In this document: in pieces, positions 54,292 through 62,960 of the stretch
How positions within the stretch are numbered: position 1 is the first letter of the stretch
Layout: each line of letters begins with the position of its first letter
From: Rhizobium sp. BK399
GTDB lineage: Bacteria > Pseudomonadota > Alphaproteobacteria > Rhizobiales > Rhizobiaceae
Assembly: GCF_014194695.1 (NCBI RefSeq)
Contig: NZ_JACIAH010000001.1
Span: forward strand, 248,001 to 312,000
Length of the DNA: 64,000 nt
Direction of reading: 5' to 3'
Notes under the pieces: model-generated
Databases searched by the model: none
Seen by the model: the letters and a program-made list of their open reading frames with translations, nothing else
Told to the model about the DNA's origin: nothing
Translations under genes and position numbers: made by a program

Positions 54292-55147
54292 AGCGGGCGC
54301 GATACTGTCCCGGCGTAACGCCGGTTCGCGCCTTGAAGTGACGGGTGAAGTGCGCCTGATCAGCAAAGCCGCACTGGATTGCAACATCGGCCGGCGCCTT
54401 GCCGTCACGCAACAGTTTGCGCGCTTCACGCACCCGCTTGTCAGTCAGAAAGGCATGCGGCGTGATGTGATATTCCCGGCGGAAGGCCCGGATGAGGTGC
54501 GCGCGGCTCAAGCCTGCGACCTCGGCCAGTTCGTCAAGGCCGATGTCGCTGTCGAAATTGTCGGTCAGGTAGTCACGGGCGCGACCGACTGCGGAGCGCT
54601 CCTTGGTGTCAACCGGTGTCACGATCGTGCTGCCATAGCGCTGGAAGATCGCAGCCAGCACGCGGAACATCCCTTCCTCTGATTCCAGCGCTCCGGCGCC
54701 GCTCTCCAGCACACGATGGGCGGCATGGAAGGCGGCGGCCATCTCGGGATCGTTGAGGAGTTCCTTCGGGAAGGAGGGTGTGGCGTTGAAGGCCTTGCCG
54801 GTGACGTCTTCGAGGATATCGACGAACAGCTTTGTGTCGGGATAGATCATCCGGTAACGATATCCCTCACCGCCCGGCACGCCGTCATGCACGACGCCGG
54901 GATCGATGAGATAGAGATCGCCGGCGCCTGTCTCCTCCCGAACGCCCTTCATCGTCGCGATCTGCGTGCCGCTCTCGATCGCGCCGATACTGAAGGTGTC
55001 GTGGGCGTGAGGCGCATATTCATGCGTCAGGAAACTTGCGCTCAGACACTCCATATTGCGAAATCGCCGATCACGCCAGAAGCGAGTCCGCTCGGCGCCT
55101 GCAAGCGGCATCGCGTCGGCCGCCTCTTTCTGCGATACATTTTCCAT
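54290..55147 (-). CDS. AraC-family transcriptional regulator
   Basis: The 285-residue protein has an N-terminal cupin-like sensor region (FLTHEYAPHAHDTFSIGAIE, GDLYLIDPGVVHDG) and a C-terminal double helix-turn-helix (DIGLDELAEVAGLSRAHLIR, VREARKLLRDGKAPADVAIQ and CGFADQAHFTRHFKARTGVT). It lies upstream of azlCD on the same strand. The same 20-bp element occurs before its own start and before azlC, which suggests it controls both. The effector is unknown. Confidence 0.9.
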   Translation of the reverse strand: MENVSQKEAADAMPLAGAERTRFWRDRRFRNMECLSASFLTHEYAPHAHDTFSIGAIESGTQIATMKGVREETGAGDLYLIDPGVVHDGVPGGEGYRYRMIYPDTKLFVDILEDVTGKAFNATPSFPKELLNDPEMAAAFHAAHRVLESGAGALESEEGMFRVLAAIFQRYGSTIVTPVDTKERSAVGRARDYLTDNFDSDIGLDELAEVAGLSRAHLIRAFRREYHITPHAFLTDKRVREARKLLRDGKAPADVAIQCGFADQAHFTRHFKARTGVTPGQYRAR

Positions 55148-55176
55148 CGAACCAATCTATCGCCGGCGCTACCCTG

Positions 55177-55196
55177 CGTCTTGAACAAAAGTGATC
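55177..55196 (-). promoter_or_regulatory. Shared element copy 2, upstream of the araC-like gene
   Basis: On the minus strand this reads GATCACTTTTGTTCAAGACG, 30 bp before the araC-like start. It differs at two positions from the azlC copy. The end of each copy (TTCAA) may overlap a -35 region. Confidence 0.55.
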
Positions 55197-55290
55197 GCCG
55201 CGCCGATATCTCCTTGGCCTGCTTTCACTTTGCCTTATTGATCCTTAGACTGCCGTGCGACAAGCACTCTCCCCTCTTTTGTGAAGCACG

Positions 55291-56457
55291 ATGACTGATT
55301 TTGTTGATAGTTTCGAAGATCAAGACCCATTCGATTCGGCCGGTTTGCGCCTGACCGTCGATCTGAAGGCACTCACCGAAAACTGGAAGGACATGGCGCG
55401 ACGCTCCGGCAAGGCCCGTGCTGCCGCCGTCGTGAAGGCAGATGCCTACGGTACCGGGATCGAAGACGCCGGTGAAGCGCTCTTCATGGCCGGCGCACGC
55501 GATTTCTTCGTCGCTACGGTCGATGAAGGCGTGACGCTTCGGCCTTATGCGCCTGACGCCCGCATTTTCGTCCTCTCGGGTGTCTGGCCCGGCACCGAGC
55601 GGCGCCTGTTCGAAAACGACCTCGTGCCGGTGATTTCATCGGAAGAGCAGCTCGCCTTCTGGATGGCGGTTCTTGCCGATTACGGCGATTACCCCTGTGC
55701 GCTCAATGTCGATACGGGCTTCAACAGGCTGGGCCTTTCCATGCACGAGGCCATGGCGCTCGCCGATGACGTCTCACGCCCGGCAAGTTTTGCGCCGGTG
55801 CTTGTCATGAGCCATCTCGCCTGCAGCGACGACCATTCCTCTGACATGAACAGGCAACAGCTTGAATCATTCCGGCAGGTTAGCGCCGCCTATGAAGGCA
55901 TCGATTCAAGCCTTGCGGCATCGGGCGGCATCTTTCTTGGCAGCGACTATCACTTCGATCTCACCCGCCCCGGCATCGCGCTCTACGGCGGCGAAGCCGT
56001 CAATGGCATGGCAAACCCGATGCGTCCGGTGGTGACCGCCGAGGCACGTGTCATTCAGGTGCGCTCGGCCAAGGCAGGCGAGTCCGTCGGCTACGGCCGC
56101 GCCTTGCAACTGACCCGCAACAGCAAGCTCGCCGTCGTGTCGGCCGGTTATGCCGATGGCTACCTGCGTAGCCAATCGAGCGGGGGTGTGCCGCTGCGTC
56201 AAACGGTGCCGCAGGGAGGTCACGGCTTCGTGGCCGGACAGAAGGTGCCCGTTGCCGGCCGCATCACCATGGACCTGACGATTTTCGACGTCAGCGATCT
56301 TCCGGAAAATGCAGTGCGCGCAGGCGATTACGTCGAACTGTTCGGAAAAAACGTGCTTGTCGACGACGTCGCTCGGTCGGCGGGGACGATAGGCTACGAG
56401 ATCCTGACCAGCATTGGCCTTCGCCACGAGCGCCGGTATCTCTTCGAAGACGAGTGA
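55291..56457 (+). CDS. alr: Alanine racemase
   Basis: Alr interconverts L- and D-alanine with pyridoxal phosphate and supplies D-alanine for the cell wall. The 388-residue protein has the PLP lysine K49 in AAVVKADAYGTG, the TIM-barrel segments ALNVDTGFNRLGLS and VMSHLACSDDH, the Arg-Tyr region SVGYGRALQLTR, and the C-terminal GRITMDLTIFDV. The start at 55291 gives a slightly extended N-terminus (TDFVDSFEDQDPFDSAG) before the LRLTVDLKAL domain start. Confidence 0.95.
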   Translation: MTDFVDSFEDQDPFDSAGLRLTVDLKALTENWKDMARRSGKARAAAVVKADAYGTGIEDAGEALFMAGARDFFVATVDEGVTLRPYAPDARIFVLSGVWPGTERRLFENDLVPVISSEEQLAFWMAVLADYGDYPCALNVDTGFNRLGLSMHEAMALADDVSRPASFAPVLVMSHLACSDDHSSDMNRQQLESFRQVSAAYEGIDSSLAASGGIFLGSDYHFDLTRPGIALYGGEAVNGMANPMRPVVTAEARVIQVRSAKAGESVGYGRALQLTRNSKLAVVSAGYADGYLRSQSSGGVPLRQTVPQGGHGFVAGQKVPVAGRITMDLTIFDVSDLPENAVRAGDYVELFGKNVLVDDVARSAGTIGYEILTSIGLRHERRYLFEDE

Positions 56458-56462
56458 GGCTC

Positions 56463-57098
56463 TCAGCGGGTGGTCAGGGCCAGCCGCACGCCGAGCGCCA
56501 CCAGCAGCGCACCAAGGCCGCGATCGAGCCACAGGCCGATGCTTCTCTTGCGCTTGACGAGATCGGCAAGGCGCCCTCCGGCGAGGATGAGCGGCGGCTC
56601 GATGAAGGCTGCGACGACAATGATCAGGACGCCGTGGACCGCCAGCTGCAGCCAGGTCGGCCCGGCGCCCTCGACCACGAATTGCGGCAGGAAGGCTAGG
56701 AAGAAGATCGCGACCTTCGGGTTCAGCAGCGAAACGAGGATGCCCTGCCTGTAGACGCGGCTCCAGGGCAGGACGTCCTTTGCAGCATTGACCAGGCCGC
56801 CATCGCCCTTCGAGCGCAGAGCCTGAATGCCGAGCCAGACGAGGTAGATCGCGCCGACCCACTTCACGGCAGAGAAGGCTACCGCCGAAGCGGCGAGGAT
56901 CGCCGAGAGACCAAATGCTGCCATTGCTACATGCAGGCTGGCGCCGGTCCAGATACCGAACAGGGCGGCAAAGCCGGTCCTCGTCCCGCTTTTGACGGTG
57001 TGGCCGAGAATGAAAGCCATGTCCGGACCGGGCGACAGGTTCAGTAGAACCGCCGCGGTCAAGAACGCGATCCAGTGCGCGAGCGAGTAGTCCAGCAT
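56463..57098 (-). CDS. LysE/RhtB-family amino-acid exporter
   Basis: The 211-residue membrane protein has about six helices and the family opening LNLSPGPDMAFILGHTVKSG, RTGFAALFGIWTGASLHVAM and FLLNPKVAIFFLAF-like SLLNPKVAIFFLAFLP. These export amino acids or small polar molecules; the substrate is unknown. The start at 57098 is used. It is convergent with alr, 5 bp away, and divergent from radA by 152 bp. Confidence 0.9.
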   Translation of the reverse strand: MLDYSLAHWIAFLTAAVLLNLSPGPDMAFILGHTVKSGTRTGFAALFGIWTGASLHVAMAAFGLSAILAASAVAFSAVKWVGAIYLVWLGIQALRSKGDGGLVNAAKDVLPWSRVYRQGILVSLLNPKVAIFFLAFLPQFVVEGAGPTWLQLAVHGVLIIVVAAFIEPPLILAGGRLADLVKRKRSIGLWLDRGLGALLVALGVRLALTTR

Positions 57099-57250
57099 CG
57101 TCGGGATCTCCAATACAGTGGAGAACAAGTGCCACCGTCGCCCCTTATAGGGAAATCATTAGTTTTGATCAGTGCCGCGAATGATTATTTGAGCAATCAA
57201 AGTGATTCGATGCGGCGCGCTGGCGACCATCCAACCGAAAGCATGACCCG

Positions 57251-58654
57251 ATGGCGAAGGCCAGGACACACTTCATCTGCCAGAGCTGCGGCGCGGTCCA
57301 TAACCGCTGGGCCGGCAAGTGCGACAATTGCGGCGAGTGGAACACCATCGTCGAAGAAGACCCGATGGGCGGCATTGGCGGCGGGCCGACCAAGACGCCA
57401 AAAAAGGGGCGGCCGGTCACCTTGACGACGCTGTCAGGCGAAATCGAGGAAGCGCCGCGCATCCACACCGGCATTTCCGAACTGGACCGGGCGCTTGGCG
57501 GCGGCTTCGTGCGCGGCTCGGCGGTGCTGATCGGCGGCGATCCCGGCATCGGCAAATCGACGCTGCTGATGCAAGGGGCGGCGGCACTTTCTCGCCGCGG
57601 CCATCGGATCATCTACGTCTCGGGTGAAGAGGCGGTTGCTCAGGTGCGGTTGCGGGCGCAGCGCCTGCAGGCTGCCGATACAGACGTGCTGCTCGCCGCG
57701 GAAACCAACGTCGAGGACATTCTGGCGACGGTGGCCGAAGGCAAGCGGCCGGATCTCGTCATCATCGATTCCATCCAGACGCTCTGGAGCGAACTGGCTG
57801 AATCCGCGCCCGGAACCGTGACGCAGGTCCGCACCGGTGTCCAGTCGATGATCCGTTTCGCCAAGCAGACAGGGGCTGCCATGGTTCTCGTCGGCCACGT
57901 CACCAAGGACGGGCAGATCGCAGGTCCGCGTGTCGTCGAGCATATGGTCGATGCCGTGCTCTACTTCGAAGGCGATCGCGGCCATCACTACCGCATCCTG
58001 CGTACGGTCAAGAACCGTTTCGGGCCGACCGACGAGATCGGTGTCTTCGAGATGTCGGACAAGGGGCTGCGCGAGGTCGCCAATCCATCCGAGCTATTCC
58101 TTGGCGAGCGCAACGAGAAATCGCCGGGAGCTGCCGTCTTTGCCGGAATGGAAGGCACACGCCCGATCCTGGTGGAAGTGCAGGCGCTCGTCGCGCCGAC
58201 ATCGCTCGGCACGCCCCGCCGTGCCGTCGTCGGCTGGGATTCGGCGCGTCTGTCGATGATCCTCGCCGTACTTGAGGCCCATTGCGGCGTTCGGCTCGGG
58301 CAGCACGACGTCTATCTGAACATCGCAGGCGGTTATCGTATCTCCGAGCCGGCCGCCGATCTCGCCGTCGCCTCGGCCCTGGTTTCGTCGTTGGCTGGTA
58401 TTGCCCTACCGGCCAATTGTGTCTATTTCGGCGAAGTCAGCCTGTCGGGCGCCGTCCGGCCGGTTTCACAGACGTCCCAGCGCCTCAAAGAAGCCGAGAA
58501 GCTGGGCTTTTCTGCCGCGCTGCTTCCCTCGGCGTCAGCCGACCTGCCAAAGGGTTCCGGCGGTCGCTGGAACGAGATCGAGAGCCTTCCGGACCTGGTT
58601 GCACGTATTGCCGGGTCAAAAGGCGCACTGCGACGTGTGGAAGAAGAGGTTTGA
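57251..58654 (+). CDS. radA: DNA repair protein RadA (Sms)
   Basis: RadA is a RecA-like protein that helps branch migration in recombinational repair. The 467-residue protein has a C4 zinc finger (CQSCGAVHNRWAGKCDNCG near residues 10-28), a Walker A GGDPGIGKST, the RadA-specific KNRFGPTDEIGVFEM, and a C-terminal Lon-protease-like domain. The start at 57251 is family-consistent. It precedes cvpA by 93 bp. Confidence 0.96.
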   Translation: MAKARTHFICQSCGAVHNRWAGKCDNCGEWNTIVEEDPMGGIGGGPTKTPKKGRPVTLTTLSGEIEEAPRIHTGISELDRALGGGFVRGSAVLIGGDPGIGKSTLLMQGAAALSRRGHRIIYVSGEEAVAQVRLRAQRLQAADTDVLLAAETNVEDILATVAEGKRPDLVIIDSIQTLWSELAESAPGTVTQVRTGVQSMIRFAKQTGAAMVLVGHVTKDGQIAGPRVVEHMVDAVLYFEGDRGHHYRILRTVKNRFGPTDEIGVFEMSDKGLREVANPSELFLGERNEKSPGAAVFAGMEGTRPILVEVQALVAPTSLGTPRRAVVGWDSARLSMILAVLEAHCGVRLGQHDVYLNIAGGYRISEPAADLAVASALVSSLAGIALPANCVYFGEVSLSGAVRPVSQTSQRLKEAEKLGFSAALLPSASADLPKGSGGRWNEIESLPDLVARIAGSKGALRRVEEEV

Positions 58655-58747
58655 TCCTTTCATCGCCAGCATCGGTGATGTTATAGGAAGCACGCAATGA
58701 GGCGCGACCAAGCCGTAGATAAACGGCGGTCCTGGAGTTGAATTTAT

Positions 58748-59371
58748 ATGCCCATTACGATTTTCGACGGTATTGTCATCGGCGTCGTTCTTTTCTCCGC
58801 CGTACTTGCAATGGTCCGCGGCTTCTCCCGCGAAGTTCTTTCGATCGCAAGCTGGGGCGGCTCGGCAGCCGCCGCCTACTATTTCTATCCGTATCTGGTT
58901 CCCTACGCGAAGAAGTACACCGATGACGACCGCATTGCGATCGTCGGTTCAGCCGCGGTGGTGTTCCTGATCGCACTGATCGTGATCTCCTTCATCACCA
59001 TGAAGATCGCGGACTTCATCATCGACAGCCGGATCGGCGCTCTGGACCGCACTTTGGGCTTTCTCTTCGGCGCGGCTAGGGGCATACTTCTTCTCGTCGT
59101 CGCCGTCGCCTTCTGGAACTGGCTCGTGGCGGATCACGGCCCGGCCTGGGTTAACAACGCCAAGTCGAAGCCGTTCCTGGACTCGATGGTCGTCAAGTTG
59201 CAGTCCGTGCTGCCAGCGGAATTCGCGCAGATGGTACGGGCGAACGTTATGGACAAAATTCAGCCGCAGGGCGGCAATACTGAGAGCGGCGACGCGCCCG
59301 CATCGGACCAGGCGCCAGCCGAAGACGCAACGCCCGCCCCTGCGAATGGTGCACAGCAGCCGTCTAATTGA
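58748..59371 (+). CDS. cvpA: CvpA-family membrane protein
   Basis: The 207-residue protein has about four hydrophobic helices in the first 130 residues (FDGIVIGVVLFSAVLAMVRG, then GSAAVVFLIALIVISFIT) with the CvpA-family SRIGALDRTLGFLFG-like IDSRIGALDRTLGFLFGAAR. A proline- and alanine-rich C-terminal tail follows. CvpA is linked to envelope homeostasis in other species. It lies 171 bp upstream of purF, the usual neighbour. Confidence 0.93.
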   Translation: MPITIFDGIVIGVVLFSAVLAMVRGFSREVLSIASWGGSAAAAYYFYPYLVPYAKKYTDDDRIAIVGSAAVVFLIALIVISFITMKIADFIIDSRIGALDRTLGFLFGAARGILLLVVAVAFWNWLVADHGPAWVNNAKSKPFLDSMVVKLQSVLPAEFAQMVRANVMDKIQPQGGNTESGDAPASDQAPAEDATPAPANGAQQPSN

Positions 59372-59400
59372 CGCAGTGTTCAACAGCTTGACCCGCCACC

Positions 59401-59498
59401 TGGCAATTGCCATTTGAGCGGAACGTGAATAAAGGTCCGGCCGGGCATCCGCTCTGCCGGGCCTCAGCCGTTTAAAGCGCATGATCACGGCGTCATGC
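59401..59498. promoter_or_regulatory. Three inverted repeats in the cvpA-purF gap
   Basis: TGGCAATTGCCA (59401-59412) is a perfect 12-bp palindrome. GGTCCGGC (59434-59441) pairs with GCCGGGCC (59456-59463) with one G-U pair. GCATGA (59479-59484) pairs with TCATGC (59493-59498). All lie between cvpA and purF, and none carries a U-tract, so operator or leader roles are more likely than termination. Confidence 0.4.
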
Positions 59499-59542
59499 TA
59501 TGGAAAGCCGATCCATTCTTGTGAGAGCAAAGGCCCGCATCG

Positions 59543-61033
59543 ATGAACCAGTCTCATTCCTTGACGCTCAATGACGAATTCGATGGAGACACGCTCCACG
59601 AAGAATGCGGCGTCTTCGGTATCCTTGGCCATGACGATGCGTCGACCCTGACGGCGCTCGGCCTGCATGCCCTTCAGCATCGCGGGCAGGAAGCAGCCGG
59701 TATCGTCTCTTTCGACGGACTGCGCTTCCACTCCGAGCGGCATATGGGCCTGGTCGGCGATCACTATACCAATCCGACCACCCTCGCCCGCCTCCCCGGC
59801 AATATCTCGATCGGCCACAATCGCTATTCCACAACAGGCGAAGTCGCGCTCCGCAACGTGCAGCCGCTCTTTGCGGAACTTGAAGTCGGCGGTATCGCTA
59901 TTGCCCACAACGGCAACTTCACCAACGGCCTGACGCTGCGTCGCCAGTTGATCGCAGGCGGCGCCATCTGTCAGTCGACCTCCGATACGGAAGTCGTTCT
60001 CCACCTCATCGCCCGCTCGCGCTACACCTCCACGGCCGACCGCTTCATCGACGCGATCCGCCAGATGGAAGGCGGCTATTCGATGCTCGCCATGACGCGC
60101 ACGAAGCTGATCGCCGCACGCGACCCCACCGGCATCCGTCCGCTTGTCATGGGTGAACTCGACGGCAAGCCGATCTTCGCTTCGGAAACCTGTGCACTCG
60201 ACATCATCGGCGCGAAGTTTATCCGCGACGTCGAGAACGGTGAAGTCATCATCTGCGAGATCCAGCCTGACGGTTCGATCACGATCGACGCGCGCAAGGC
60301 CGGCAACGGCCAGCCGGAGCGCCTCTGCCTGTTCGAATATGTCTATTTCGCCCGCCCGGACTCGGTCGTCGGCGGCCGCAGCGTTTACGTGGCTCGCAAG
60401 AACATGGGTATCAACCTTGCCAAGGAAGCCCCCGTCGACGCCGACGTCGTCGTTCCTGTTCCGGATGGCGGCACGCCGGCCGCCCTCGGCTATGCGCAGG
60501 AAAGCGGCATTCCGTTCGAATACGGCATCATCCGCAACCACTATGTCGGCCGCACCTTCATCGAGCCGACGCAGCAGATCCGTGCATTCGGCGTCAAGCT
60601 CAAGCACTCCGCCAACCGGGCAATGATCGAAGGCAAGCGCGTCGTGCTCGTCGATGATTCGGTCGTGCGCGGCACAACCTCATTGAAGATCGTGCAGATG
60701 ATCCGCGATGCCGGCGCCAAGGAAGTGCACCTGCGCGTCGCAAGCCCGATGATCTACTATCCTGACTTCTACGGTATCGACACGCCGGATCGCGAGAAGC
60801 TGCTGGCCAACCAGTACGACAGCCTCGAAGCCATGTGCAAATACATCGGCGCGGACTCCCTGGAGTTCCTGTCGATCAACGGCCTTTATCGCGCCGTCGG
60901 CGGCGAGGATCGCAACGATGCCCGTCCGCAGTTCACCGACCACTACTTCACCGGCGACTACCCGACCCGCCTCCTCGACAAGGACGGCGAGACGATGGGC
61001 CGCAAGGTTTCCTTGCTGGCGACCAACGGCTGA
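59543..61033 (+). CDS. purF: Amidophosphoribosyltransferase
   Basis: PurF makes phosphoribosylamine from PRPP and glutamine, the first step of purine synthesis. The 496-residue protein has Cys22 in LHEECGVFGILG, the nucleophile that becomes N-terminal after removal of a 21-residue propeptide. It has the GHNRYSTTGE glutaminase segment and the PRPP-binding VVLVDDSVVRGTTS. A terminator follows at 61059-61090. Confidence 0.97.
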   Translation: MNQSHSLTLNDEFDGDTLHEECGVFGILGHDDASTLTALGLHALQHRGQEAAGIVSFDGLRFHSERHMGLVGDHYTNPTTLARLPGNISIGHNRYSTTGEVALRNVQPLFAELEVGGIAIAHNGNFTNGLTLRRQLIAGGAICQSTSDTEVVLHLIARSRYTSTADRFIDAIRQMEGGYSMLAMTRTKLIAARDPTGIRPLVMGELDGKPIFASETCALDIIGAKFIRDVENGEVIICEIQPDGSITIDARKAGNGQPERLCLFEYVYFARPDSVVGGRSVYVARKNMGINLAKEAPVDADVVVPVPDGGTPAALGYAQESGIPFEYGIIRNHYVGRTFIEPTQQIRAFGVKLKHSANRAMIEGKRVVLVDDSVVRGTTSLKIVQMIRDAGAKEVHLRVASPMIYYPDFYGIDTPDREKLLANQYDSLEAMCKYIGADSLEFLSINGLYRAVGGEDRNDARPQFTDHYFTGDYPTRLLDKDGETMGRKVSLLATNG

Positions 61034-61058
61034 TTGCCATTGGCTTTGACATTTGACC

Positions 61059-61090
61059 AAGGGGCGCTTATTGCGCCCCTTGCTTTTTCA
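61059..61090 (+). terminator. Rho-independent terminator after purF
   Basis: GGGGCGC (61061-61067) and GCGCCCC (61073-61079), extended by flanking AA and TT, form a 9-bp stem with a 5-nt loop. TTTTT follows at 61084-61088. It lies 25 bp after the purF stop. Confidence 0.9.
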
Positions 61091-61112
61091 GCTACGGGGG
61101 AACCAGGGGACC

Positions 61113-61853
61113 ATGACACTGAACCTTGAAGGCAAGATCGCGCTCGTCACCGGCGCCTCCCGCGGCATCGGCTATTTCACGGCGCTGGAACTGGCAAAGG
61201 CCGGGGCACATGTGATTGCCTGCGCCCGCACCGTAGGCGGCCTTGAGGATCTCGACGACGCCATCAAGGCGGTCGGCGGCTCGGCAACCCTCGTTCCTTT
61301 CGACCTTGCCGACATGAACGCGATCGATGCTCTGGGCGCCTCGATCTTCGAGCGCTGGGGCAAGCTCGACATTCTCGTCGCCAATGCCGGTGTGCTCGGC
61401 GTGATCTCGCCGATCGGTCATGTCGAAGCAAAGACCTTCGAGAAGGTGATGAATATCAACGTGACCGCGACGTGGCGGCTGATCCGCTCAGTCGATCCGC
61501 TGCTGTCGCGCTCGGATGCCGGCCGCGCCGTCATTCTCTCGTCCGGCGCTGCGCACAAGTGTCGTCCGTTCTGGGGTCCCTACTCCGCGTCCAAGGCTGC
61601 CGTCGAGGCGCTTGCCCGCACCTGGGCCGGCGAAACGCAGCGCACGCCGCTCCGTATCACCAGCGTCGATCCGGGCGCGACCCGCACTGCCATGCGGGCC
61701 CAGGCCGTTCCTGGTGAAGATCCCGAAACGCTGCCGCATCCCTCCGAAGTCGCCAAGGCGATCCTGCCGCTGGTCGGCCCCGATGTGACCGAGACCGGCA
61801 AGCTCTTCATCGTGCGCGAGAACAAGCTGGTCGACTACCGCCTGCCGGAATAA
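61113..61853 (+). CDS. Short-chain dehydrogenase/reductase downstream of purF
   Basis: This 246-residue SDR has VTGASRGIGYFTALELA at its N-terminus, ILVANAGVLG and the catalytic SSGAAHKCRPFWGPYSASKAA. The start at 61113 has GGGGGAACCAGGGGACC upstream. It lies behind the purF terminator, so it may need its own promoter. The substrate is unknown. It is convergent with the GH25 gene, 7 bp away. Confidence 0.88.
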   Translation: MTLNLEGKIALVTGASRGIGYFTALELAKAGAHVIACARTVGGLEDLDDAIKAVGGSATLVPFDLADMNAIDALGASIFERWGKLDILVANAGVLGVISPIGHVEAKTFEKVMNINVTATWRLIRSVDPLLSRSDAGRAVILSSGAAHKCRPFWGPYSASKAAVEALARTWAGETQRTPLRITSVDPGATRTAMRAQAVPGEDPETLPHPSEVAKAILPLVGPDVTETGKLFIVRENKLVDYRLPE

Positions 61854-61860
61854 GCCTGCG

Positions 61861-62607
61861 TCAGTTGGCCGTCAAAACCGGGAACAGGTGCGCGAAACCT
61901 GTTTCCGATGGGCACAACGCGTTGAGGTCAACGGGGCCTTGAATGCCCTCGAGCCTGCCGTTGTCGGCGAACTGCCAGATTGACCAGTCACCGCAATCGT
62001 TCTGGTGGGGCTCCTGCGCGATACTGCGCAGCCAGAGATAGTGATCGGGGAAGCGCGTCTCGTTTCCCTTGATGTACTGCTCGAAGAATTGCTGGTTCAA
62101 ATAGAAGATCGGCTTGCCTGGATAGGCCCCATTCAGTTCGTCGAAGAAGGCTCTGATTTCCAGGCTCAGTTCGTCTGATGTCGGCACCTTGCCGCAATTG
62201 CCGGTGAATTCGAGATCAATCGCGATCGGCAGCGCATCCGCTTCGACCGGCACCGTTTCGATCAGATTGCGCGCCTGATCGCGGCCGGGGCGGCAGAAGG
62301 TGAAGAAGTGATAGGCACCGCGCACGATGCCTGCGTCTTTCGCGGCCTTCCAGTTTTCCGCAAAGCGCTTGTCGCGGTGGTCGCCGCCCTCCGTCGCCTT
62401 CATGATCGCGAAACGGACGGTCTGCTGACGCGCCAGGGCTTGCCAGTCGATGGCGCCTTGATGATGGCTGATGTCGATACCCTGTATGGGATAGTCCGCG
62501 AGCGTCGGGGAAGCGAATGGTGCCATGGCGCGATCGTATGCCAGATAGGATGCGACCGCGACAGCTAGAATCATCGCTGCGAGGACCATTCGATTGAGGT
62601 TTTTCAC
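61861..62607 (-). CDS. Glycoside hydrolase family 25 (lysozyme-like) protein
   Basis: The 248-residue protein has an N-terminal membrane anchor or uncleaved signal (RMVLAAMILAVAVASYLAYD), then the GH25 domain GIDISHHQGAIDWQALARQQ, IMKATEGGDHRDKRF and the catalytic AIDLEFTGN with Asp and Glu. GH25 enzymes cut peptidoglycan between MurNAc and GlcNAc. It may act in wall remodelling or export. It lies divergent from cysS. Confidence 0.9.
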   Translation of the reverse strand: MKNLNRMVLAAMILAVAVASYLAYDRAMAPFASPTLADYPIQGIDISHHQGAIDWQALARQQTVRFAIMKATEGGDHRDKRFAENWKAAKDAGIVRGAYHFFTFCRPGRDQARNLIETVPVEADALPIAIDLEFTGNCGKVPTSDELSLEIRAFFDELNGAYPGKPIFYLNQQFFEQYIKGNETRFPDHYLWLRSIAQEPHQNDCGDWSIWQFADNGRLEGIQGPVDLNALCPSETGFAHLFPVLTAN

Positions 62608-62713
62608 GTCAGGGAGCTTCCTCAGTTTCCTAGCGCGTTGTAGCAGAATTTTGTGGGGCTCGTGCGATTGGCACCGGCCCGGCCCTTCACTTCCGCTTCG
62701 GGCGTTCGGCGCT

Positions 62714-62738
62714 GCAATCGATTCACTGGATCGATTGC
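62714..62738. repeat. Inverted repeat upstream of the cysS promoter
   Basis: GCAATCGAT (62714-62722) and ATCGATTGC (62730-62738) form a perfect 9-bp inverted repeat around a 7-nt centre, about 32 bp before the candidate cysS promoter. No U-tract follows. It may be an operator for the cysS or GH25 promoter. Confidence 0.4.
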
Positions 62739-62769
62739 TCGGACTGGCGCCGGACCGCTCCTCACCCCC

Positions 62770-62798
62770 TTGACCAAACCCCGTTGGCGCGCCATAAA
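62770..62798 (+). promoter_or_regulatory. Candidate sigma-70 promoter for cysS
   Basis: TTGACC (62770-62775), a 17-bp spacer and CATAAA (62793-62798) fit a sigma-70 promoter. The predicted transcript would start at about 62805, at the ATG of the short frame at 62806. Confidence 0.6.
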
Positions 62799-62805
62799 AC
62801 CCGCC

Positions 62806-62850
62806 ATGAAAACGGTTATCTGCATTATCTGCCGGAAGATTATTCGCTAG
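62806..62850 (+). CDS. Possible leaderless micro-ORF with two Cys codons
   Basis: The frame encodes MKTVICIICRKIIR, 14 residues, with two cysteine codons (62821-62823 and 62830-62832). It begins about where transcription from the promoter at 62770-62798 would start, so the mRNA would be leaderless. It lies 110 bp before cysS. A role as a cysteine-tRNA-sensing leader peptide is possible, but no matching terminator is clear, and the frame could be chance. Confidence 0.35.
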   Translation: MKTVICIICRKIIR

Positions 62851-62960
62851 CGCGCTCGCTGGCCTGGCCGTTTTCGTCTCCTGAAAAGTCCAAGATGAGA
62901 AACGCCCCGGCCCGCCGGTGGTAGAGTTTTTTTCGGATCATTGCATTTGGGAGAGTAGAC

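Larger units (their letters stand above)
62608..62960. other. 353-bp region between the GH25 gene and cysS
   Basis: No large gene was found; a 65-codon frame here (62653-62850) has no family and mostly falls upstream of the promoter. Visible items are an inverted repeat at 62714-62738, a good sigma-70 promoter at 62770-62798, a short cysteine-containing frame at 62806-62850, and a run of seven T at 62928-62934. Confidence 0.5.

Noticed and set aside
53518..54429. Upstream extension of the azlD frame across azlC
   Set aside because: Only the last 100 residues match the AzlD family; the rest lies in the wrong frame of azlC.
62653..62850. A 65-codon frame between the GH25 gene and cysS
   Set aside because: It would start upstream of the good promoter and has no family; only its last 14 codons are kept as a speculative micro-ORF.
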